This document shows positions 45,834 to 54,677 of a DNA stretch of 64,000 nucleotides, in pieces. The position numbers and the translations under genes are program-made. This DNA is from Polynucleobacter necessarius (GTDB lineage: Bacteria > Pseudomonadota > Gammaproteobacteria > Burkholderiales > Burkholderiaceae). The stretch is from the NCBI RefSeq assembly GCF_900096755.1, contig NZ_LT615227.1, forward strand, positions 1,620,169 to 1,684,168, read 5' to 3'. The notes beneath the pieces were generated by a model that had not been told where the DNA came from, ran no database searches, and saw only the letters and a program-made list of their open reading frames with translations. Position 1 is the first letter of the stretch, and every line of letters begins with the position of its first letter.

Positions 45834-45859
45834 ATTAGCCTGAGAGATTAGCCTGAGAG
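45834..45859. repeat. 13-bp tandem repeat upstream of nadA
   Basis: ATTAGCCTGAGAG occurs twice in tandem (45834-45846, 45847-45859), bounded by CATTAG and CTAATG, so the whole block is also a loose inverted repeat. It lies 68 bases before the nadA ATG and could be an operator or a slippage duplication. No known regulator site is recognised. Confidence 0.6.
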
Positions 45860-45926
45860 CTAATGCTGAATAGTTCAGAGTTAGGGAGTTTCAGGTGAAA
45901 ATAGCCTCTCTCGTTTAAGATTTCTT

Positions 45927-47054
45927 ATGAATTCAACTGTCAGCACCCCGATTGCCTTTGACTACCCACAGCAAGATGCTGCCGGGGTAACTTGCACCGC
46001 CCAAGCTTGGGCTAAAGTTCCGCCCCACCTTGCCGCCCCTGAAAAAGCCGCTGTGATTGCTCGCATCAAACAGTTATTAGTTGAAAAAGATGCGGCTTTG
46101 GTTGCCCACTACTACGTGGATGGTGATATTCAAGATTTAGCGCTAGAGACTGGTGGCTATGTTGCCGACTCATTAGAAATGGCTCGCTTTGGCAAAAATC
46201 ATCCTGCCAAGAATTTAATTGTTGCTGGTGTTCGCTTTATGGGCGAATCTGCCAAGATCCTTAGCCCTGAGAAGCGCGTCTTCATGCCAGATTTAGACGC
46301 CACTTGTTCTTTAGATTTAGGCTGCGACGCTGCTGACTTTGCCAAATTTCGTGCGGCACATCCTGATCGTGTGGTTGTGGTCTATGCCAACGCTAGCGCC
46401 GCAGTCAAAGCACAGGCCGACTGGATGGTTACAAGCTCTTGCGCTTTGGCAATCGTTCATCAACTTAAAGTTGAGGGTAAACAAATACTGTGGGCACCCG
46501 ATCGCCACTTAGGCAGATACATTCAGGGGCAAACTGGCGCAGATATGTTGCTATGGAATGGTGCCTGCATCGTTCATGATGAATTTAAAGCTGTCGAACT
46601 CGAAATGCTCAAGGCAGCACACCCTAATGCCATGATTTTGGTTCGCCCAGAATCTCCGCAGGCCGTAGTAGATCTCGCTGATGTGGTCGGCTCTACTTCC
46701 GCCATGATTAAAGCGGTTGTCGAAGGTAGCGCCACTGAATATATTGTGGCTACTGATAACGGCATCTTGCATCGCATGCGCCAATTAGCACCCAATAAGA
46801 AATTGATTGAAGCCCCTACCGCCGGCAATAGCGCAACCTGCAAAAGCTGTGCGCACTGCCCTTGGATGGCCATGAATGGCTTGCAAGGAATCTTGGATTG
46901 TTTAGAAAATGCTTCTGGCGAAATCTTGATTGACGAGCCGATTCGCGTGGAAGCCTTGGGTTGCATTGAGCGCATGCTCGACTTCACTAAAAACCATCCC
47001 GATCTTTTGGCTAAAGCCCAGCATGGCTTTGTGAAAAATATTGGCGCCGCTTAG
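45927..47054 (+). CDS. nadA: Quinolinate synthase A
   Basis: 375 residues. It condenses iminoaspartate with dihydroxyacetone phosphate to quinolinate in de novo NAD synthesis, using an oxygen-labile [4Fe-4S] cluster. Motifs: [43 protein letters not shown], and near the C-terminus [17 protein letters not shown], which supplies a cluster Cys. Length and motifs are normal for the longer form common in proteobacteria. First gene of nadA-nadC, with nadB convergent. Intact. Confidence 0.95.
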   Translation: MNSTVSTPIAFDYPQQDAAGVTCTAQAWAKVPPHLAAPEKAAVIARIKQLLVEKDAALVAHYYVDGDIQDLALETGGYVADSLEMARFGKNHPAKNLIVAGVRFMGESAKILSPEKRVFMPDLDATCSLDLGCDAADFAKFRAAHPDRVVVVYANASAAVKAQADWMVTSSCALAIVHQLKVEGKQILWAPDRHLGRYIQGQTGADMLLWNGACIVHDEFKAVELEMLKAAHPNAMILVRPESPQAVVDLADVVGSTSAMIKAVVEGSATEYIVATDNGILHRMRQLAPNKKLIEAPTAGNSATCKSCAHCPWMAMNGLQGILDCLENASGEILIDEPIRVEALGCIERMLDFTKNHPDLLAKAQHGFVKNIGAA

Positions 47055-47084
47055 TTTTTTAATTCTTTTTTGTGACTGATCTTC

Positions 47085-47929
47085 ATGTTTGAATACAACG
47101 AATCACTAGAGCAAGCTCGCCAACGCAATATTCATGATGCCCTCATGGAAGATATTGGTACTGGTGACTGGACTGCAAAGCTCGTGCCCAGCAAATCTGT
47201 GAAGGCGCAACTCATCGTTCGCCAAGAAGCCGTTTTGTGTGGTGTGGATTGGTTTGAAGGTACGCTGAAAAAATTAGACCCTAATGCAAAAGTGAGCTCG
47301 AACTACATTGAAGGCGACCTCATGAAGCCTGATACCAAGGTTTGCGATATTGAAGCAGACTCTCAAGCCCTACTCTCTGCAGAGCGTACTTGCATTAACT
47401 TTTTGCAAACACTCTCATGGACCGCCAGCATGTGGATGCCATTGCCGGTGCCAGCCCTAATCCCAAAGGTTGCGCCGTTCTTGATACCCGCAAGACTATT
47501 CCAGGGTTACGTCAGGCCCAGAAATACGCAGTGCGTGTTGGCAGTGGTCAAAACCAACGCCTGGCTTTGTGGCACGGCATCTTAATTAAAGAAAATCACA
47601 TTGCAGCAGCAGGCAGTGTCACAGCAGCACTCAAGAATGCACAAGCACTCAATGCTGGGGTGGATATTCAGATTGAAGTAGAAAACTTTGCTGAACTAGA
47701 AGAAGCCTTGGCTGCTGGCGCTAAAAGCATCTTGATCGATAACTTCAATACCGATCAAATGAAAAAAGCGGTTGCTCTAACCGGCGGACGTGCATTACTA
47801 GAAGCTTCCGGAGGCATCAACCTGGATCAAATGCGCGCTATTGCTGCTACCGGCGTTGATCGCATCTCACTGGGTAAGTTAACCAAGGATGTCAATGCAG
47901 TGGATTTTTCAATGAGAATCCTGGGGTAA
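47085..47929 (+). pseudogene. nadC: Quinolinate phosphoribosyltransferase, frameshifting deletion
   Basis: Nicotinate-nucleotide pyrophosphorylase turns quinolinate and PRPP into nicotinate mononucleotide. The 5' part encodes DIGTGDWTAKLVP, AVLCGVDWFE and LSAERTCINFLQTLS. The 3' part, in another frame, encodes RQHVDAIAGA, VLDTRKTIPGLRQAQKYAVR, GILIKENHIAAAGSV, EVENFAELEEAL and ISLGKLTKDVNAVDFS. At the junction (about 47415) family members have LSxTAT(S)xVRxHVDA; here LS is followed directly by the DRQHVDA frame, so about a dozen bases have been lost. This is a deletion rather than a homopolymer slip. It lies 30 bases after nadA. If real, de novo NAD synthesis is blocked after quinolinate. Confidence 0.85.
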
Positions 47930-47932
47930 TAC

Positions 47933-49589
47933 TTAAGTTTCTTTGGTGCTTTCGACACCTTCTGCTTGAGGCGTCAAAATAGTTGGGTAAGAAACGGCCC
48001 AAGTTCCAGGGTAATCGCGGCTGTAATGCAGACCCCGGCTCTCTCTTCGCATGAGTACGAAGCGTGCGATTAACTCGGCACATTCAAGCAGATTGCGTAG
48101 CTCGATTAGATCTCGGGTGACCTTAAAGTTAGCGTAATACTCTTGCACTTCATATCTGAGCAACTTGATTCTGTGTAGCGCGCGTTCTAAGCGGCGATTG
48201 GTTCTCACAATGCCTACATAGTTCCACATCAACGAGCGTAATTCATCCCAGTTATGCACAATCACCACCTGCTCATCCGCATCTTCAACCTGACTCTCAT
48301 CCCACAAAGGCAGATTTGGCATTACTGGAGTTTTTAATGATGAGATATCCTCTGCCGCGGCTTTACCAATCACGACACACTCTAGAAGCGAGTTGCTTGC
48401 CAATCGGTTAGCACCATGCAGGCCGGTATAAGTTGCCTCGCCTACTGCGTATAAACCTGGTAAATCGGTTCTACCCTTTAGGTCAGTTACGACGCCACCA
48501 CAGGTGTAGTGAGCAGCTGGAACGACCGGAATTGGCTCCTTAGTAATATCCAATCCCAGACTTAAGCAGCGTGCGTAGATCATCGGGAAATGTTCTTTGA
48601 TAAATGCTTCGCCTAAATGGGTTGCATCTAGATGTACGTAATCTAGGCCATGCTTCTTCATTTCAAAGTCGATGGCACGGGCAACGATATCGCGTGGCGC
48701 TAGCTCATTACGATCATCGTGGTCAGGCATAAAGCGTGTGCCATTAGGCAACTTTAATAATCCACCTTCACCTCGCATTGCCTCAGTAATCAGGAAAGTA
48801 CGATCACTGGGGTGGTACAGGCAAGTTGGATGAAACTGAATAAATTCCATATTGCCTACACGACAGCCTGCGCGCCACGCCATGGCAATGCCGTCGCCTG
48901 TAGCGGTATCAGGGTTACTTGTGTAGCGATAAACCTTACCAACGCCGCCAGTAGCCAATACTACGGACTTCGCCTGAATAGTTTCGACACGGTTGTTTTT
49001 GATGTCTAAGGCATACACACCATAACAACGATTTGGTTTAGTGCGCTGTGTTTTGGCATCTAACTGACGATTCGTAATGAGATCCAGAGCAATCCAGTAC
49101 TCCAGAATCTGAATATTTTTATGCGCTCTTGCTTTATCTAGCAAGGCTTCATGAATGGCTTTACCGGTTGCATCAGCAGCGTGTGCAATACGACGATGAC
49201 TATGTCCGCCTTCGCGAGTTAAATGCAAACCCATCGGTCCAGACTTATCTTCGGTAAAAGGGACGCCCTGCTCTACTAGCCAACGAATAGCATCAGCACT
49301 TTCTTCAGCGATGTAACGCGCGGTTGATTCCACGACGAGGCCTGCACCGGCATCTAAAGTATCAGCAACGTGTGAGTCAATGCTGTCATGCTCTTTATCG
49401 ACTACGCCAACGATGCCACCTTGAGCCCATGCTGTAGCCGCTTCACCTAAACCGCGTTTGGCCATCAAGATCACTGGCTGTGTGTCGGGCCATATGCAGA
49501 GCTACGGTTAAGCCAGCAAGACCCGCCCCAATAATAAGGACTGGTAGCTCAGCTTGAGCTTGGGATGGAGATGGTTTGGAACTGGCCAT
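47933..49589 (-). pseudogene. nadB: L-aspartate oxidase, 1-base insertion near the 5' end
   Basis: FAD enzyme oxidising aspartate to iminoaspartate, the substrate of NadA. From ATG 49589 the first frame encodes LPVLIIGAGLAGLTVALHMA (GxGxxG FAD site). It is then lost at GGCCCGAC near 49487; removing one C gives HMADTQPVILMAKRGLGEAATAWAQGGI, and the rest is open to 47933. The body has GLVVESTARYIAEES, HxHRRIAHAADATGKAI, ATGGVGKVYRYTSNPDTATGDG, PAAHYTCGGVVTDLKGRTDLPGLYAVGE and TGLHGANRLASNSLLEC. Convergent with nadC, with 3 bases between stops. A single C insertion in a C run could be a sequencing error, unlike the nadC deletion. Confidence 0.88.
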
Positions 49590-49631
49590 AGAGGGTTCAT
49601 TCTAAAGGGCAATTGAATTGTCGGGGTAAAT

Positions 49632-49663
49632 GCAAAAAGGCCCCTGGTAAGGAGCCTTTTTGC
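49632..49663 (-). terminator. Intrinsic terminator of the formate dehydrogenase operon
   Basis: Stem GCAAAAAGGCCCC / GGAGCCTTTTTGC with one mismatch and loop TGGTAA. The T-run falls on the correct side for minus-strand transcription ending after fdsA. Confidence 0.82.
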
Positions 49664-49690
49664 CTAAATTTTACTTAAGTCATCCGATAA

Positions 49691-52598
49691 CTAGGAGGTA
49701 ATAGCCGCCTTATTCATCTTGGGATCATTGGTGCCGTAACCCATGTACTTGGATGCATGACCACCCTTTGCTAGCTTGACCGCACAGTACTTAAATTCAG
49801 GGATCTTGCCAAATGGATCTAGTGCTGGATTCGTGATTAAGTTAGCTGCGGCCTCGAAGTATGCAAACGGAATAACTCCTCGTGGCGTGCCGTCATCCCT
49901 TCTCACGTGGATACCAACTTCGCCGCGACGAGATTGCACAGTAATGACATCACCAGCAGAAACACCTAACTGTGGGTCATATCTTCACCATTCATAGAGA
50001 CGGTTGCCATTGGTTTAATCGCGTCAAGCACAGTCGCACGGCGCGTCATACTGCCGGTATGCCAATGCTCTAGCTGACGACCTGTAATCAACACAAATGG
50101 GTACTCAGTATCGGGACGCTCATTTGCCGGAATGATGTCAGCAGGAACTAGTTTCACTTTTCCATCAGTAGTTGCAAATTTTTCATCAAATACGATCGGA
50201 CGACCTGGATCTTCGAGCGACAGACATGGATAGGTCACGCTAGATTCTTTTTCTAAGCGCTCCCAAGTAATGCCATTGATGGCAGCATGCATGGCTTGAC
50301 GCATTTCGTCATATACCTGCGCCACACCAGCATCAGGGCCTTGGTAATTCCAATTCAGGCCCATACGCTTGGTGATCTCCTGAATGATCCAAAGATCTGG
50401 CTTCGCATCGCCCGGGGGATTAATTGCCCTCTTACCCATTTGGACCATGCGGTCTGTATTGCTTGCCGTACCAACCTTCTCAGGCCATGCGCTTGCTGGT
50501 AATACAACGTCTGCGAGCAATGCGGTTTCAGTCATTCAGTCATAAAGATATCTTGCACAACCAAGTGCTCTAAAGATGCAAGCGCATGACGTGCATGATT
50601 CAAATCAGGGTCACTCATCGCAGGATTTTCACCCTCGACATACATGCCGCAAATCTTATCGGGATCACTATCGGGCGCAGTGATCTTATGCATGATCTCA
50701 ACCACGGTGTAGCCAGGCTTTTTGTCTAACGGTGTATCCCAGAACTTTTCAAACCATGCGTGGGCTTCTGGATTATCAACACGCTGGTAGTTCGGGAACA
50801 TCATCGGAATCAATCCGGCATCACTAGCACCCTGCACGTTGTTTTGACCGCGCAATGGATGCAAGCCTGAACCAGGCTTACCGATTTGGCCTGTAATACT
50901 GACCAAGGCAATTAAGCAACGCGCATTGTCAGTACCATGTACGTGTTGGCTGACACCCATGCCCCACAAAATCATCGCTGACTTGGTGGTTGCAAACTCT
51001 CTAGCCACTTCACGCAAGGTCTCTGACGGAATACCGCAGATTGGTGCCATTGCTTCAGGGCTATAGCCTTTGATATTTTCTTTTAAAGCTTCAAAATTGC
51101 GCACACGATTTTGAATGAAGTCTTTATCAGCCAAACCTTCTTCAATGATCGTGTAGATCATGGCGTTCAGCATTGCCACGTCAGTATCTGGCTTGAACTG
51201 CATCGTGCGCCAAGCATGCTTACTAATGTCTGTTTTACGAGGATCGCAAAGTACGATCTTGGCTCCGCGTTTAGCGGCATTCTTAAACCAGGTGGCTGCC
51301 ACGGGGTGGTTAGCCGTTGGATTAGAACCAATCAACATAATTAAGCTCGAATGCTCAACGTCATTCACTTGATTACTTACTGCACCAGAGCCTACGCCCT
51401 CCAATAACGCTGCTACTGAGGATGCATGGCAAAGACGGGTGCAATGGTCAACGTTATTGCTACCAAATCCAGTACGAACCAGTTTTTGGAATAAATACGC
51501 TTCTTCGTTACTGCCTTTTGCAGAACCAAAACCTGCCAAGACCTTAAGGCCATGTTGATCTTTGAGTTTCTTGAGGCCGCCACCAGCAAAATCGAGCGCC
51601 TCTTCCCAAGTTGCTTCACGGAAGATCTCTGACCAGTCCTGATCTTTTTCTAATAAAGACTCGTCTTTAGGTACTCCTGGTTTGCGAATGAGTGGTTTCG
51701 TTAAGCGCTGTGGGTTATGGATGCAATCCATACCAAAGCGACCCTTTACCTTTACACAAAGACGATTGTGGTTGGCTGGGCCATCACGACCTTCAACGCT
51801 AACAATTTTTTCATCTTTGACGTTATAGGTGATCTGACAACCTACACCGCAGAATGGACAAACTGAATCAACCTTGCGATCAACTGTTTGGGAACCAATC
51901 AATCCCTTAGGCATCAATGCGCCGGTTGGGCATGCTTGTACACATTCGCCACAAGCTACGCAAGTACTGTCACCCATTGGGTCATTCAGGTCAAAAACGA
52001 TTTCGCTGTGGGCGCCGCGCATTGCGTAGCCGATCACATCATTGACCTGCTCTTCACGGCAAGCGCGTACACAACGATTACATTGAATACAGGCATCCAG
52101 ATTTACTGCCATCGCCGGATGGGAGATATCGCTAGCAACTTTTTCACGGCGCAAGGCCTTGAGTTCTGGACGAACACTAACGTCCATACGCGCTGCCCAA
52201 GTGCTCAGCTCGCCATGTTGATTTTTTTGCTCTTCTTCTTTGCTATCGCCAACCCATTTAAAGCCTTGGTCTGGCATATCGGGCAGCAACATCTCGAGCA
52301 CAAGCTTTTGACTCTTTAATGCACGCTCGCTATTGGCCTTCACATCCATGCCTGGAGTAGCGCTTCTGCAGCAACTCGGAGCTAATGTACGCTCACCATT
52401 AATTTCAACTACGCATGCGCGGCAATTACCGTCTGGGCGATAGCCGTCTTTAAAGCAGAGATGCGGAATATCAATACCGTGACGTTTAGCAGCCTTCAGA
52501 ATTGTTTCTCCTTCATAGGAAACAATCGTTTTGCCGTCTAGCAGCTTGAACTCTACGGTTTGGAGTTCAAGTTCTTTTGGATTAGTTGGTGCGTTCAT
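49691..52598 (-). pseudogene. fdsA: NAD-linked formate dehydrogenase alpha subunit, 8-bp duplication and 1-base deletion
   Basis: Molybdopterin subunit that oxidises formate to CO2. N-terminus: a [2Fe-2S] ferredoxin-type domain (CFKDGYRPDGNCRACVVEING), a His/Cys region, then two [4Fe-4S] sites (CIQCNRCVRAC, CVACGECVQACPTG) and the catalytic-domain cluster CPFCGVGC. The molybdopterin body follows (WGMGVSQHVHGTDNARCL, GLHPLRGQNNVQGASD). The reading frame breaks at a perfect tandem duplication TCAGTCAT (50528-50535 and 50536-50543), after FMTE and before [11 protein letters not shown]. It breaks again near 49972, where a base is missing before [19 protein letters not shown]. The C-terminal molydop-binding domain ends at 49691. 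No delta subunit or fdhD-type gene follows. Confidence 0.88.
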
Positions 52599-52632
52599 AT
52601 TTGTCTCGTTCTTCCCTTTTTATATAGGCCTC

Positions 52633-54279
52633 TTATGCCACTTCCTGCGGGAAATATTTATGAATACAACGAATTGGGTTTGGTGCTGCTTGACCAAGAC
52701 CACAGATAGAAGCATCTACCATCACGGTAGCTAAATCCTCCAAAGTCTCTTGATCCCAAGATTTGGCTTGCATTAATTGCGCGGCTTTACCGGTTCCAAC
52801 ACGACATGGTGTGCACTGGCCACAACTCTCATGCTCAAAGAAGTGCATGACGTTTAATGCCATATCGCGCGCTTTATCTTTGTCACTAAACACCATCACG
52901 GCAGCAGATCCAATAAAGCAACCATAGGGCTGCAAGGTATCGAAGTCGAGAGGAATGCTATTCATAGTGGCTGGCAAGATACCGCCTGATGCGCCACCAG
53001 GTAGATAGCCGTAGAACTTGTGACCATCTTGCATGCCGCCACAATATTCATCAATCAATTCTTGTATGGTGATGCCAGCCGGAGCCAATTTCACGCCAGG
53101 CTGTTTCACACGTCCGCTGACGCTAAAGCTACGCAGTCCTTTACGATCATGGCGACCGAACGAACTAAACCACTCTGGTCCACGCTGCACAATATCGCGC
53201 ACCCAATAAAGGGTCTCAAAGTTGTACTCTAAAGTTGGGCGACCAATTTTGGCCAGTTCTTTTTCTAGCAACTCACGGCAACCGTGATATTCATCACGCA
53301 AGTAGATGTAGCAAGCATCAATACCTACTACATTGGCTGCAATTAACAAACCTTCTAAGAAGCGATGTGGATCGCGCTCAAGATAAGTACGGTCTTTAAA
53401 TGTGCCTGGCTCACCTTCGTCAATATTGACAGCCATGAGCTTAGGAGCCGCTTGATCTTTCACAATACGCCATTTACGACCCGCCGGAAATCCTGCGCCA
53501 CCTAAACCACGCAAGCCAGAATTTTCCATGGCTTTGATAATGCTCTCAGCATCTTTCTTACCTTCATGAATTTCTTTTGCCAAGGCATAACCACCCTGTG
53601 CACGATAGGATTCATAACCAACATAGTCAGGAGAAAGCGCTTGATTCCCACCCTGTGGTGAAACACCCTTCTCTGCCAATACCGCTGGTTCAAAGCTGGC
53701 ATTGTCTTTTGCCATAGGCTGAGTGGTCAGCTTGTTCTTAACGGCTGCTTGCACCTTATCAGTGGTAGCAAAGAGCACTGGGTACTGATGTACCACGGCC
53801 ACAGGCGCTTGTTCACAACGGCCTACGCATGGGGCAGCAATCACTTTGACATTCGGATTACCGAGAATGGCTGGTAACTTCGCGAGTAAGTTTTGTGCAC
53901 CGGCTAATTCACATGCGATGCCATCACATACACGCACAGTGATATCAGCTACAGGATCATTACCGCGCACCACTTCAAAGTGGTGATAGAAAGTAGCAAC
54001 TTCATACATTTCTGCCATTGGCAGATTCATTTCTTTTGCTAATGCAACTAAATGACGATCATGCAATGCACGATATTCATCATTGAGCTTATGTAAATTT
54101 TCAATTAACAAACCACGACGATGCGGTGCATCACCAATTAATTGACGCACCTCTGCAAGAGAAGCGTCATCTACTTGACGACCTTTTAACTTGCTCTTGC
54201 GTCGAATGGTTTCCCTCAAATCATCTGCGGTGGCAACAGCCACTGCCTTGATTTCTCCAGAAGGCTTTGGGTGATTCAT
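52633..54279 (-). CDS. fdsB: Formate dehydrogenase gamma-beta fusion (NuoE-NuoF type) with missing FMN/NADH-binding segment
   Basis: 548 residues in one open frame. N-terminal NuoE-like domain (residues about 20-170): MYEVATFYHHF, VCDGIACELAG and APCVGRCEQAP, four Cys for a [2Fe-2S] site. Then NuoF-like: GLRGLGGAGFPAGRKW (FMN/NADH site), IDEGEPGTFKDR, DEYHGCRELLEKEL, and at the end HESCGQCTPCRVGTG with C of the [4Fe-4S] site. After ELAKI family proteins carry a stretch of some 50 residues with GAGAYICGEE and the PPYP-type loop before GRPTLEHNFETL. Here AKI joins GRPTLEYNFETL directly (about 53250), an in-frame deletion of the core flavin/NADH loop. The gene is therefore open but very probably inactive. 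It is 35 bases upstream of fdsA, same operon. Confidence 0.85.
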   Translation of the reverse strand: MNHPKPSGEIKAVAVATADDLRETIRRKSKLKGRQVDDASLAEVRQLIGDAPHRRGLLIENLHKLNDEYRALHDRHLVALAKEMNLPMAEMYEVATFYHHFEVVRGNDPVADITVRVCDGIACELAGAQNLLAKLPAILGNPNVKVIAAPCVGRCEQAPVAVVHQYPVLFATTDKVQAAVKNKLTTQPMAKDNASFEPAVLAEKGVSPQGGNQALSPDYVGYESYRAQGGYALAKEIHEGKKDAESIIKAMENSGLRGLGGAGFPAGRKWRIVKDQAAPKLMAVNIDEGEPGTFKDRTYLERDPHRFLEGLLIAANVVGIDACYIYLRDEYHGCRELLEKELAKIGRPTLEYNFETLYWVRDIVQRGPEWFSSFGRHDRKGLRSFSVSGRVKQPGVKLAPAGITIQELIDEYCGGMQDGHKFYGYLPGGASGGILPATMNSIPLDFDTLQPYGCFIGSAAVMVFSDKDKARDMALNVMHFFEHESCGQCTPCRVGTGKAAQLMQAKSWDQETLEDLATVMVDASICGLGQAAPNPIRCIHKYFPQEVA

Positions 54280-54427
54280 AGTCTTTAGTCTCTAATTGTT
54301 CTTTTTCTAATACTTTTTCAAGGCGAGTCAACGACTTACCTCATCGCCGTAAGGCGATTTCAATACTGATTTTGGTGTATTTCCCCCCTCAAGTCCTTGA
54401 CGGCGCTCAAGGGAATAAAACCAGGGT

Positions 54428-54667
54428 TTACCCTAGTTTAGAGGAGTGATGGGGACGGCTTGTCGCCAGGCCAGGAGGTAAGGAGTAGTCGAGCTTACGT
54501 TCGTACACTCGCGCCTTGTAGCAGTCGTTGTAGCCAGGACTGCCGATTTGCCATCCGATTGAGGTGCAAGCGTCTTGCGCTGCAGACTCAATAGAGCCAC
54601 AGCCAGAAAGGGTTAGCGTAGCAAGAGCCGTTGCAGCTAAGAGGAGGCGTAATTTTGTTGAATTCAT
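54428..54667 (-). CDS. Small lipoprotein of unknown function
   Basis: About 79 residues. ATG 54667 begins MNSTKLRLLLAATALATLTL followed by SGCGS, a signal peptide with a clear lipobox, so the Cys would be lipidated. The mature part has two more Cys (DACTSIG, YNDCYKARVYERKL), possibly a disulfide. It ends in a Pro/Ser/His-rich tail. A longer upstream start exists but would place charged residues before the signal. Lies 11 bases downstream of the DUF748 gene stop and may be co-transcribed. Function not recognised. Confidence 0.7.
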   Translation of the reverse strand: MNSTKLRLLLAATALATLTLSGCGSIESAAQDACTSIGWQIGSPGYNDCYKARVYERKLDYSLPPGLATSRPHHSSKLG

Positions 54668-54677
54668 AGGCTCAAGT

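Noticed and set aside
45780..45926. Riboswitch upstream of nadA
   Set aside because: No structure matching a known NAD-responsive RNA could be recognised; only the 13-bp repeat is clear.
54280..54427. An extra formate dehydrogenase accessory gene (fdhD or delta subunit) near the fds genes
   Set aside because: No open frame with the expected motifs is present either upstream of fdsB or downstream of fdsA.
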